DNA from: Glaciecola sp. UBA2563
Lineage (GTDB): Bacteria; Pseudomonadota; Gammaproteobacteria; Enterobacterales; Alteromonadaceae
Reading direction: 5' to 3'
DNA length: 64,000 bases
Assembly: GCA_002340325.1 (NCBI GenBank)
Contig: DDLV01000032.1
Coordinates: forward strand, 12,081 to 76,080
Both the position numbers and the translations under genes were made by a program. Positions 45,955 through 56,000 of this stretch are shown piece after piece; positions within the stretch are counted from its first letter, which is position 1; every line of letters starts with the position of its first letter. The notes below the pieces were generated by a model. The model saw nothing but the letters and a program-made list of their open reading frames with translations, was not told where the DNA came from and made no database searches.

Positions 45955-47013
45955 ATGACAAATATCTATTTGAAATTCGCATTGATGGTTACAGTGTTTG
46001 GCATTATGCCAAACACTTTGGCGAAAGAAGATAATATAGAGTCAATAACGATTGCGTTCGGATCATGTTCACATCAGGACAAGTCTCTGAATATTTTACA
46101 AAACATTATTGAAGAAAACGCTGATGCCATGTTGTTTCTCGGTGATAATATTTACGGTGATACAGAAGACATGGTTGAATTGCGCGAAAAATACCGATTG
46201 CTTGGCAGTAATGAAAACTTCATTGAACTCAAGCAAACTACGCCACTTCACGCAATTTGGGACGATCATGATTATGGCGAAAATGATGCGGGAAAAGCAT
46301 ACCCGATGAAGGCAGAATCGAAACAAGCCTTTCTTGAATTTTGGGATGTCCCTCAAGATGATTTACGCTGGCAGAGAGAAGATGGTATTTATCACGCAAA
46401 ATGGCTTAAAACACCTTCAGGAAAATCAGTCCATATTATCTTCCCCGATTTACGCTACAATAGAGATGACATAGAAGCGGTAAGTAGGTTGGCCTATATC
46501 TCAAAAAGACAACCTAAGAACCAAGGCCCATATGTTAAAGATGTAAATGCGTCTAAGAGCATGCTTGGCGAAACTCAGTGGAACTGGTTAGAAAATGAGC
46601 TGGCCAAATCATCAGACATTAAGGTTTTAGCTTCAAGCTTACAAGTACTTGCTGATTTTACGGGATGGGAAGCTTGGCATAATTATCCTAATGACATCAA
46701 TAGATTATTTTCTTTGATTGATAAATACGCGTTAGATAATTTAATAATTATTAGCGGCGATACACATTGGACGGAGATATCACAGTTTCAAACAAACGGC
46801 GGCATAACATTGACTGAACTGACATCATCTGGGTTAAGCGAAGAATGGAAAGACATCAGTCCAAACAAAAATCGGATTAGTGAAGCTTCGCACAACAACA
46901 ATTATGGTGTAATCGAAATTTCGTTTGAAAGCGATATTGCAAAAGTCACGATGGGCGCGAAAGATACCTTTGGAGAGTACTTGAACAGCGTTATGTTCGA
47001 AGTAAAGAACTGA
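45955..47013 (+). CDS. PhoD-like metallophosphatase, short form
   Basis: 352 residues, with AGGA just upstream of the start. Signal peptide (LKFALMVTVFGIMPNTLA). Motifs IAFGSCSHQD, LFLGDNIYGDTEDM, AIWDDHDYGENDAG and IISGDTHWTEI define the PhoD-like metallophosphatase fold. It is much shorter than classical PhoD and has a Sec-type instead of a Tat leader. It likely acts on phosphodiesters in the periplasm; the exact substrate is unknown. The only break from the receptor gene upstream is the terminator-like hairpin. Confidence 0.88.
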   Translation: MTNIYLKFALMVTVFGIMPNTLAKEDNIESITIAFGSCSHQDKSLNILQNIIEENADAMLFLGDNIYGDTEDMVELREKYRLLGSNENFIELKQTTPLHAIWDDHDYGENDAGKAYPMKAESKQAFLEFWDVPQDDLRWQREDGIYHAKWLKTPSGKSVHIIFPDLRYNRDDIEAVSRLAYISKRQPKNQGPYVKDVNASKSMLGETQWNWLENELAKSSDIKVLASSLQVLADFTGWEAWHNYPNDINRLFSLIDKYALDNLIIISGDTHWTEISQFQTNGGITLTELTSSGLSEEWKDISPNKNRISEASHNNNYGVIEISFESDIAKVTMGAKDTFGEYLNSVMFEVKN

Positions 47014-47170
47014 TTTCTACCGAAAGAACTATCAAGGTCATTCACATACTAATCCTGATTCATTGGGAATCAATCGAATTTTGTATACATTTTTAACATT
47101 TGAAAAGGTGACAATAAGAAAATAATTGACTTGTCATAAAAGCTTCATATAACATTCGCGTGCGAAATGG

Positions 47171-47467
47171 ATGAGCACTGAAGTAATGGCAAAAAAGAAA
47201 AAGAACTCAATATTTCCCAAAGAGGTTTTGCAATCGTTTTTCAACGATGGATATGGTGCGTTGAAATCTTGGAGGATGCACAGAAAGCTTTCTCGACTTG
47301 AACTTGCCGTTCAATTAGCCGTTACAAAAAAAGAAGTTGAAAAACTAGAGTCTTCCTCCCCTGCCGAGTTTGATAAAAAAACACTTTCAAAGCTACTGAG
47401 TATACTCAACATTACCAAGGACCAGCTTGTTACGCTTGAGTCGGTGATAAAACACAAAAAAAATTAA
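47171..47467 (+). CDS. Small HTH (XRE-like) regulator
   Basis: 98 residues from 47171, or 93 from the ATG at 47186. A basic N-terminus (MAKKKKNSIF) is followed by a helix-turn-helix of XRE type (LKSWRMHRKLSRLELAVQLA, VTKKEVEKLESSSPAEF). Its target is unknown; it could govern itself or neighbours. A Pho-box-like sequence, TTGTCATAAAAGCTTCAT, ends 22 bp before the start. Confidence 0.7.
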   Translation: MSTEVMAKKKKNSIFPKEVLQSFFNDGYGALKSWRMHRKLSRLELAVQLAVTKKEVEKLESSSPAEFDKKTLSKLLSILNITKDQLVTLESVIKHKKN

Positions 47468-47668
47468 CGCAAAATCATCTTCTAGGTTATAGATATCTCC
47501 CGTAAACAGCCTTCAAACTCTACCGCATTTTTAGTTGTAAAGCATTTCTCGAAAACCCTGTAATCAGCGTATACCGACATAAAAATAAAATTTTTTGTAC
47601 ATAAAATGTTAACAATAAAAGTGGATACTACTGCGTGTGTTCTCCTTTCATGGCATATTTCCATGGAC

Positions 47669-47697
47669 AAGCCCTCGCTTCTGCTTGGGCTTTTTTA
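47669..47697 (+). terminator. Intrinsic terminator
   Basis: AAGCCC and GGGCTT with a 12-base loop are followed by TTTT. It is about 200 bp past the HTH gene and therefore either ends a long 3' region or a separate short transcript. A second small hairpin (CATGG/CCATG) lies just upstream. Confidence 0.7.
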
Positions 47698-47739
47698 TTG
47701 ATGGCTTACTGAGGTTTTTTCTTAACTCGATGATTAAAA

Positions 47740-50700
47740 TCACACCCAAGGCGCAATAATCTCCATCACATTCGCAATTAATCGTCCTTGTGCATCGGTG
47801 AAACGATTGCATCGACCATAGAGGGGATCTGTAAATCGGGTATTATCGAATGCTTTAAACAGAGAAGTATCCGGTTCTACTTTAAAAATAGTGACCACGT
47901 CGCACGAATACTCTATTGCGAAGTCCTTCAGAATTGTACCAAAGGGCACATCTGTTTGAAGAATTGCAGTGGCGAAGTCTCGGTCAAACAAGTTCATATC
48001 GATTTGAATTGCGGCGACAACGGCGGTTTTATGTGTGTTTTTTGTTTGAAGGGCAACTTTTCGTGTATAAAAACGTCCTTTTTGCTGACTGGTGATAAGG
48101 CTAGAACGCACTTCTTCATTTAAACGTAACTGTAATCGCTCAGTAAGTTGCAGGGGCTCAGCCAATAGCGAATGGACAACCTTACTAAGTTGTTGCTGAT
48201 TAACCTCTTCAAAAACAAGTGAATTTGTATCTCTAAATGTCCAAATGTCTGATAGAGACTTCATAGAAAACGTTGGTTGTTCATTACAGGCATCATTTTG
48301 ATTGGGTAAAAAGGCATTTAAAATGCTACCGATTTCTGGCGCTTTCGACAGCTTTAACATATCGGTATGCGTGCCGCTTACCTCAAAGATCGTAATGTTT
48401 GAGCGAATTAATTCATGCCACTGTGCATATCTGTCGTGAAGCGTAAACGATTTTGCTTCGTCACGTGCTTTGATGAGTAACGTATTTTCAATGCTCTGTG
48501 GTGCGGTTTTATAGTGGAAGACAGCATTAGTGATGGCTGCATCAGCGTCTTCTCGTTGTGCATTTGATGAATTCTCTGCCTTGTGAAAAAGGCGCTTTAG
48601 CTTGAGTTTGCCTTCTGCCCTTACATGTTGTTCTTTCAAATTATTGGGAGAATAACAGTCGATCATCGCCATAAGTGCAATTTTTCTTCCCGAGTCTTTG
48701 AGTCTTCTTACTAGCTCAAATCCAATTGTTCCACCAATTGAATAACAGGCCAGCGCAACGGGCCCTGTAGGGTATATAGCATTAATTTCGAGCAAACAAG
48801 TGCTGACAAATTCATCAACCGTAGTAAAATTTCGGCCGCAACCGTCTTGTCCTGGGTAGACAAAGGCGTATACGGTTCGGGCGTCAGTCAATTCGGCAGC
48901 AAGTGCTCGAAATGCTAACGCATTGCCCGGCAAACCTGGTAAACAGAACAATGGCAGTGCTTTATCATCGCCTTCATGGTTATTTGACGTTTGGAATTTA
49001 ACCAAGGTCTCGGACTTCCCGACATATATCGATCGTTTAACCAACTGACTCATTTTTGCAGGCGTTGGTGCTTCGATCAGTGCAGAGACGTTAATCGGCG
49101 TAGACAGCTCGCGTTCCATCGCTATGGCAATCTCGACGCCGCCTATTGAATCGCCACCTTCAGCAAAAAAATCACTGTTAACGTGTATGTCCTTGTTTTG
49201 TAGTACTTCTTGAAAACAATTAACTATGCGTTTTTCAATGATATTTATCGGTGTAGACACTACGTTTTCTTCAGGATTATCGATAGCTATAAAGTCATAG
49301 TGTTTGAGGTGTTGTCTGTCTACCTTTCCAGACGTATTGATTGGCAGAGCATTCATTGCCACAATTCTTGTCGGTATCATAAATGGCGGCAGCTGAGAAG
49401 ACAGATATTCTCGTATCTTCGAAACATCAACAACAGGCGCAACAAAGGCAGCAATAAAGGGCGATTTTCCTTCTAGCTCTATTAGCAAAGCGACGGCATT
49501 TGCAGCCAGTTCGCTTAGTAATATTGTTGATTCGATGGCCGCTAACTCGACGCGTTGTCCTCTCAATTTGATTTGGTCGTCCGAACGACCAAGGTGCACA
49601 ATATTTCCATCGTGCTGTCTGACTGCTCTGTCACCTGTTTGGTAGCGGCGTTTTGCCGGGGTTGATGCATTGCTAAATTTTTCTTTTGTCAAATCTGGGC
49701 GTTGCCAATAGCCATCTGTGAAAAATGCACCTTCGACTATCAAATCACCCTCTTGTCCATCAGGCAGCTGATTTCCCTTTTCATCGCAAATATAGAAGTC
49801 AACATCGTCATAAGGCAGTCCTATTGGCACTCTCTCGGTGCTGACAACAGTATCTTTATCAATAAAAAATCGACTTAAACAACTGGTTTCACTCGAGCCC
49901 ATGCCATTGTACAAATCAAAAGTGTTAGAAAATCGTGCTTGGTAGGCGAGAACATCGCTTCGAAACAGCGGTTCACCCGCAAGCTGTACACTTCGAATTG
50001 AGGCAAGTCGGTTGGGATCATTGCATTCTTTCATCAGCGATCTGAATAACGAAGGCGAACAATACAACAGCGTGATGTGTTGTTGCTCAATCCAGTCGAT
50101 GATTGCGTTAAATGACTGTTGCTTAAGGTCAAATGTACAAAGGGTTGCGCCTGTCGCTATGGCGCCAAAGATACAGAATACAGATGGTGTATATGTACAA
50201 GGTAAAATTAAGCCGATGTTATCGTAGCTATCGACTTCAAGATCACTGATATAGTGATTGACCGACCTCATCAGACTTCGCTGATTATGCACGATCCCTT
50301 TTGGTTCTCCAGTCGTCCCAGACGTTGTCAATAAATATGCGTAATCAGTAGGCGCGAGGGTTTTAAATACGTCGTCTGTTGACGAAGACTGCGTTTCATT
50401 CGCCAACAATGTGTCTATTAGCAGTACCGTTATCGATGAATCCGAACAAGAAGTAGCGAGATCAAAATACTTTTGCTCCGTAATCAATATGGATGGTTGA
50501 ATGGACGCTAATGCCTTTTTAAGACGTGCAGGGGGAAAAGAAACGTCCAAGGGTGTATAGCAATTTCCGGAAAGATGAACAGACAAAATCGCTTTTATCA
50601 GCGCGTCTGAGTGGTCTAGGAGCAGAGCTATGGGGACGTTTTTGGGTGGTTGTTGATGTTGTAGTGAATTAGAAATCAAACAAAGTTCATGCGATAAGCC

Positions 50701-50814
50701 AGCGTAAGTGACCGTGCCTTCCATTCCTGCTAGCGCTATGTTCTCTGGCTGACGATTTACTTGATACTTAAGCGCAGCATCAAAGCCAGTAGTGTAAAAA
50801 CTGGCTTTATTCAT
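47740..50814 (-). CDS. NRPS-like adenylation-carrier-thioesterase protein with C-terminal chorismate-lyase-like domain
   Basis: 1024 residues. Adenylation domain (about 15-510) with TTSGTTGEPKGIV at 163-175, NGMGSSET at 303-310, YQTGD at 391-395, GRSDDQIKLRGQRVE at 409-423 and the catalytic lysine in NTSGKVDR at 493-500. Carrier domain with phosphopantetheine Ser556 (GGDSIGG). Type-I thioesterase with Ser692 (CYSIGG), Asp719 and His816. Residues about 855-1024 resemble chorismate lyase/DUF98: Arg918, VPFGTILKD, and LYGRCNRFTDAQGRL followed by Glu1018. No condensation domain. The position equivalent to Asp235 of PheA appears to be Thr209, so the substrate is probably not an alpha-amino acid. 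Second gene of a two-gene unit, 5 bp after its partner. Confidence 0.88.
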   Translation of the reverse strand: MNKASFYTTGFDAALKYQVNRQPENIALAGMEGTVTYAGLSHELCLISNSLQHQQPPKNVPIALLLDHSDALIKAILSVHLSGNCYTPLDVSFPPARLKKALASIQPSILITEQKYFDLATSCSDSSITVLLIDTLLANETQSSSTDDVFKTLAPTDYAYLLTTSGTTGEPKGIVHNQRSLMRSVNHYISDLEVDSYDNIGLILPCTYTPSVFCIFGAIATGATLCTFDLKQQSFNAIIDWIEQQHITLLYCSPSLFRSLMKECNDPNRLASIRSVQLAGEPLFRSDVLAYQARFSNTFDLYNGMGSSETSCLSRFFIDKDTVVSTERVPIGLPYDDVDFYICDEKGNQLPDGQEGDLIVEGAFFTDGYWQRPDLTKEKFSNASTPAKRRYQTGDRAVRQHDGNIVHLGRSDDQIKLRGQRVELAAIESTILLSELAANAVALLIELEGKSPFIAAFVAPVVDVSKIREYLSSQLPPFMIPTRIVAMNALPINTSGKVDRQHLKHYDFIAIDNPEENVVSTPINIIEKRIVNCFQEVLQNKDIHVNSDFFAEGGDSIGGVEIAIAMERELSTPINVSALIEAPTPAKMSQLVKRSIYVGKSETLVKFQTSNNHEGDDKALPLFCLPGLPGNALAFRALAAELTDARTVYAFVYPGQDGCGRNFTTVDEFVSTCLLEINAIYPTGPVALACYSIGGTIGFELVRRLKDSGRKIALMAMIDCYSPNNLKEQHVRAEGKLKLKRLFHKAENSSNAQREDADAAITNAVFHYKTAPQSIENTLLIKARDEAKSFTLHDRYAQWHELIRSNITIFEVSGTHTDMLKLSKAPEIGSILNAFLPNQNDACNEQPTFSMKSLSDIWTFRDTNSLVFEEVNQQQLSKVVHSLLAEPLQLTERLQLRLNEEVRSSLITSQQKGRFYTRKVALQTKNTHKTAVVAAIQIDMNLFDRDFATAILQTDVPFGTILKDFAIEYSCDVVTIFKVEPDTSLFKAFDNTRFTDPLYGRCNRFTDAQGRLIANVMEIIAPWV

Positions 50815-50819
50815 TTTGC

Positions 50820-52244
50820 TTAACGTCTAGGCCTTTTGTATCCAAAATATCCATTTTCAATGATTGCTTCGGCAACTGCTTCCGGAACGTAGTGTTCCCA
50901 TTCTCCGCGCCCTACTTTGAGTTGTTTTAATATTTCTCTTGAGTAGATTTTAAACAAATCATTGTCACTGCTGTCAATCCCATGTAGGAATCCATTTTCA
51001 AGTAAGTGGCGGTACAAGAACCTCAAATGTTCAGGCACCTTTACGTCAGTGAATAGCTTTATGTTACCTTCATTGTTTAATTCAGGATAAATATACATTC
51101 GCGTGTTGTCTGGGAAGAGTTTACCAAACCCCTCTAAAATCCCGCCTTTAACGCCAACATAAGAGTCTTCGTCAAAGATCTGTTTTACGTTGATCATGCC
51201 AACAACAATGCCGATTTGGCGTTTTGTATACTGTCGAAAATAAGCGCGAAGGGAAAAATATCGGGTGTAGTCAGATATCATGACGTTGTAACCCAGCAGG
51301 TTAAGACAGTGTATGCGTTGTACGAGGTCTTCCTCGGGAACCTGCGTATCATGGCCCCTGAGGTCGTTTAGTGATATTTCTGCTATTGTGAGTGTGTTGC
51401 TCTCGTCAACACCTTCCTGTTCGAAGAATGCCTTTTTTCCTTGTTCTATCATATCAACATTGAGATTGGTCACCGGGCGAAATGAGCCTCGAATCGTCAA
51501 CAGGTTTTTTTTGTACATCATTTCTGCTGGAACGCCGACAGAGCCGTCTGCGTTGAACATGATCGCGCGAGTCTTCCATGCTCTGATTAGTTGAAGGTTT
51601 ATGGCGCGATTGTCTAAATCGTCGAAGTAAGGACCTTCAAATTCTATTGAATCAATTTCGATGCGACCTGGTTTAATGCTGTCTGACAGAGAAGCGATCA
51701 TCATTTTGGGATCTTCGAAATAATAATACGCGGCATAAATTAAGTTTACGCCGAGTATACCAAGTGCTTGCTGCTGGGCTTCAGCGTTATCATCGCGCAT
51801 TCTGACATGCACTTTGATTGTGGATGGCTCGGCGCCTGGATACAATTGCACCCTTATGCCACACCAAGCATGACATTCATTATCTCGATTGAAGCTTTTG
51901 GCAGCGACAGTTGCAGCATATGCGAAATAGCGTGATGTCTTTGAACGCGCCTCTTTGACTCTTTCAAGCACAAGCGCTAGCTCTTGTTCCATCATCGCGG
52001 CAAGCCTTGCTTTGCTTACATATCTACCATCACTTTGCACACCATAAATGGCATCGGAAAACTTCATGTCGTATGCAGACATGGTCTTTGCAATCGTTCC
52101 TGCCGCAGCACCCGCAAGGAAAAAGTTTCTCGCAACCTCCTGACCAGCACCAATTTCAACGATAGTGCCGTACTTTTTATCATCGAGATTTAATCTCAAT
52201 GCTTTTTCCATGGTTGAGCGCGAACTGACGTTTTTGTGTTCCAT
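50820..52244 (-). CDS. Conserved protein of unknown function, partner of the NRPS-like gene
   Basis: 474 residues from the ATG at 52244, supported by GAGG seven bases upstream. Soluble, with no signal peptide. Blocks such as MEKALRLNLDDKKYGTIVEI, GAGQEVARNFFLAGAAAGTI and MYKKNLLTIRGSFRPVTNLN belong to a conserved family that databases sometimes label TonB-dependent receptor or nicotinate-nucleotide adenylyltransferase. Neither label fits: there is no barrel or leader and I find no HxGH nucleotidyltransferase motif. It lies 5 bp upstream of the NRPS-like gene and is almost certainly co-transcribed. A role in supplying or processing its substrate is inference. Confidence 0.85.
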   Translation of the reverse strand: MEHKNVSSRSTMEKALRLNLDDKKYGTIVEIGAGQEVARNFFLAGAAAGTIAKTMSAYDMKFSDAIYGVQSDGRYVSKARLAAMMEQELALVLERVKEARSKTSRYFAYAATVAAKSFNRDNECHAWCGIRVQLYPGAEPSTIKVHVRMRDDNAEAQQQALGILGVNLIYAAYYYFEDPKMMIASLSDSIKPGRIEIDSIEFEGPYFDDLDNRAINLQLIRAWKTRAIMFNADGSVGVPAEMMYKKNLLTIRGSFRPVTNLNVDMIEQGKKAFFEQEGVDESNTLTIAEISLNDLRGHDTQVPEEDLVQRIHCLNLLGYNVMISDYTRYFSLRAYFRQYTKRQIGIVVGMINVKQIFDEDSYVGVKGGILEGFGKLFPDNTRMYIYPELNNEGNIKLFTDVKVPEHLRFLYRHLLENGFLHGIDSSDNDLFKIYSREILKQLKVGRGEWEHYVPEAVAEAIIENGYFGYKRPRR

Positions 52245-52452
52245 GATAAGCCTCAAACAGCAATGTATTGAAAAAATTAAAAAAAGGGGTTAAACGCAGT
52301 CTATGCGTATGTTTTTAGTTTCGCAAGACACTCATAAACGCAACGTTATACAACGCCTTTTGCGTGACATATTACAACTGCCAACTCGATAGCAACTAGC
52401 CCGTTTAACATTCGCTTAATAACCCATATATTTACCGGCATTTATTAAGCAT

Positions 52453-53016
52453 TTATCGTGCCTCAAAATACGCTTGTGCTAGCCAAGCTGCGACTTCTTC
52501 ATCTACATCTTCAGGGCAAGAGAGTCTAATTCGATGACTTACCATTGAATTGAAGCTTCCCGATGCTTCCAGTTTTCCCTTTGTTACCTGTCCTTTCAAA
52601 TTGATGCCTAGATCAACTCTTGTTTTGGTAGAGGGCTGGATTAATCCAAACTGTTTTTTATGTCGAAGACTGACGTACGCTTTTTTTGGGGAAAGTTCAA
52701 AGTCGCTTCCTAAGTTCTCGCAAACGCTTATAATTTTATCAAAGATAGGTTTTAATTCAGCTTTTGAACCTTGATACTGAGCAGCAATCAAATCTATATC
52801 TTCGCCTTTGCCCTGTCTACTTTTCAATGTTTGTTGGCTTATTAGATTGGCAAAACCATGTGTCACCTGAAATTCAGATTTTAGCCACTTGACTATTTCG
52901 CCATGTTTTTCCAACGAACATGGTACGGTTATCTCTAGCCATTGCGCGAGTGATTTGCCGGTTTTTTCGGGCATATTAGCGATCATAGTTGCTGCTTGTT
53001 GTTCAGGGGTCGCCAT
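52453..53016 (-). CDS. DUF4287/DUF5655 domain protein
   Basis: 187 residues from the ATG at 53016, which has AAGGAG at the right spacing. N-terminal DUF4287 (ATPEQQAATMIANMPEKTGK SLAQW with intervening variation) and a C-terminal DUF5655-like part (PIFDKIISVCENLGSDFELS; KAYVSLRHKKQFGLI). These domains are common small soluble modules without a known activity. It begins 4 bp after the sensor-kinase stop codon and is likely the second gene of that operon. Confidence 0.85.
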   Translation of the reverse strand: MATPEQQAATMIANMPEKTGKSLAQWLEITVPCSLEKHGEIVKWLKSEFQVTHGFANLISQQTLKSRQGKGEDIDLIAAQYQGSKAELKPIFDKIISVCENLGSDFELSPKKAYVSLRHKKQFGLIQPSTKTRVDLGINLKGQVTKGKLEASGSFNSMVSHRIRLSCPEDVDEEVAAWLAQAYFEAR

Positions 53017-53020
53017 ATTT

Positions 53021-56000
53021 TTACTCCTTAAGTTGATCCATTGCAAAGCTACTGGTAAAGGTTTTTCTCTGAAGTAAACTGAGGATAAGGCGCTTTAGTG
53101 CAGCGCTCTTTAAGGGCTTCGGTAAATACCCCATTCCAGCGTCGGCAGCTTTTGACCGAATGTCTTCATTTCTATCTGCACTCGATAGTATGCTGATCAG
53201 AGGCTGTGTTTGTCGTTTTGCAACTGCTTGTGTAACGTCTACACCATTTTCATTGTTGTCTAGGTGGAAATCAGCTAACACTAGGTCAAACATCTGGTCA
53301 TGCGGGACCTCGGCTAACTGTTTGGCAATGACAATAATGGAATCCCATTGCTCAAATTGATTCTTTAATGCAGTCGCAACGCCAACGTCGTTCTCAAGGA
53401 CGAGTACTTTCAAGTTTTCCAACGCCGATTGTTGCTCTTTGATCGTTACTTCACGGTTGAGCTCAGCAGAGGCTGCTGAACCATGATGTTTTAGCAGGAG
53501 TGAAAACGCGCTGCCTCGACCTACCTCACTATTTAATCGAATATCAATTGAAAGTAAACGACACATACGGTCGACGATGGTCAGGCCCAAACCAAGTCCT
53601 TGATCATCTTTGTCACGATTTAATCGCGCAAACTCATCAAAAATTCTGGTCTGATGTTTTTTCTCAATACCTTGTCCTGTATCGACCACGAATATTTCGC
53701 ATATATTTTCTTTCCTTCTACGCACACCAAGGAGCACTTTTCCTTCTGCTGTATAGCGAATGGCATTGGATAACAGGTTTTGCACAATTCTCATGAAAAG
53801 CGCTTTGTCTGTATGCAGTTGAAGGCTTGTTTCAACGATGTTTAATTCAATGTTCTTCGCTCTTGCTTGAAGTTCGTAATCGTTGCGCAGACTTTCAAAA
53901 ATATCACGAATTGCAAACGTAGAAAAAGAAGGTGTTATTCTGCCCGATTCAAGTTTGCTTATATCCAAAAGCATACCGAGCTGTTGGTCTGCATTTTCAA
54001 GAGAGCTTAAAAGGTGTTTGCAAGTGGATTTTGCTTCGTTATCAGTGAGTTTATCTTTTAGCATGGAGGCAAATAATGTTGCAGCGTTTAATGGTTGCAT
54101 CAAATCATGTCCTGCTGCAGCTAGAAACTTTGTTTTGCTTCTATTCGCTTGTTCAGCTTCAGTTTTAGCTTTGGCGAGCTCCTGCGTTCGCTTTTCAACG
54201 CGTTTTTCAAGTTGATTTTTACTGTCCTCAAGTTGCTTTTGTATATTGATATATTCAGATACATCGGTGTAGGTTGTAATGTAGCCGCCGCCTGGTAAAG
54301 AGGAACCTGTGATTTCGATAACTTTTTCATCTTTAAAACGACGCATGATTTTATAGTCGTCACCTTTTTTCATCGAAGTGATGCGCTCTTCGATAGCCGC
54401 TGAATAGTTTTTCACGCTTTTATTATTGTCAGTGCTCGCAGAATCCTGTGGCGTTATAAGTTCACGGCCAGCGCTAAACGCAAATAAATCAACGATGTCT
54501 TTTCCCGTTGCAAGGAATCCCGGCGGATATTTCATCAATCTTTCATATGATTGATTCCAAGCAACTAACTTAAGATCTGAGTCAACGACACTGATCCCTT
54601 GTGGTAAATGTGAAATCGATGACTGAAGCACTTCGTGTCGAAATTGGAATGTTTGACTGGCCTGCTCTACCAACTCACTCATTTCCTGCTTGTCCTCGAA
54701 TCTATTTTCTGAAATTGCGTTAAGCAATATTCTTGCGCTCGCTAATCCTAGATGAGATGCGAGATAGCGCTGTGCGTCCATCACACCAATTGGACCGACA
54801 TACTCATTGTCTCGCGTAACAGCTAATGAAGATTCAAAGGTCGACATACTCTTTTTATCAAGTACGGGTAAAAGCAACTTGCGCAAATCATCAGGTTTTA
54901 TCGACAAATTTGTTTTTGCAGCGCCTTCCAAGAAGAAAGGATTTGATTCTTTTGGAAACAGTTTTGAAACAAGAATAGAAAGCAGAAAATTCAGTCCAAT
55001 GGATAAGAAAATTGCGTTCGCGTAGTCCTCATCGGTAGGGGACGGTGCAAAATAATAACTCGCTATCACTGCAGGATATAACATTTCACTGGCAACAATT
55101 GATAATCCACCAAGCAGTCCGGTGATGATGCCAATTTTATGTATTCTGTCCCAATAGACACCCAAAAAGATGGCAGGAAACAACTGCGCGAGAAGCGCAA
55201 TCGCGATTGTGCCCGAATCGACCAGCGGTGCTGTCTGGCTAATTTTGACATGATAGATGTAGGCAATCATCACCAACGTCGCAATACTAAATTGACGAGT
55301 TCTTAGCAATGCTCGTGGACTTAGATTAGGCGCTAGTTGATAAGTTGAGGAAATTCTAAGACGGTTTTTCCGTAGCCAAAGCGGCATGATTAAACTGGTA
55401 TTTACCATATTCCCAAGTGCAAGTGTGGCGACGATAACCATGCTGGTTGAAGCAGCAAGCCCCCCTACATAAGCAATGATACTCATAGCTTCATTGCCGA
55501 AATATACTGGCAACATTAACACATAGTGATCAGAGTTTGGGGCAGAACCCGAATGTCCAGCTGCAAGCGCATCATTTTCAAGCACAATATCCCCTGCCAA
55601 GGCAATGGGTAAAACAAACAGGCTCATGGCTAACAGGTATGAAGGAAACAACCAACGTGCCCGCTCAATTTCTTCCGAATTCTGATTTTCTACAAAGTTA
55701 ACGTGGAACTGTCGAGGCAAACAAAACATAGCGCAAATCCCCAATAGTACATGACTTGCGTAAATCCAGTATGCGAATGGTTGATGTAGCGTGTCTCTCG
55801 TATCTTCTTTTGCCAACGCTTGTTCGATCAGATCAAAACTGCCATCAAATACCGTGTATACGGTAAAGAAACCAACGCATAAGAGTCCCACTAATTTAAC
55901 GACACTTTCGACTGCAAGTGTCAACATCAAGCCTTTGTGTTTTTGGGTTAGATCTAACGTTCTATTTCCATACCAGACGGCAAATCCTGCCATTGTTACC

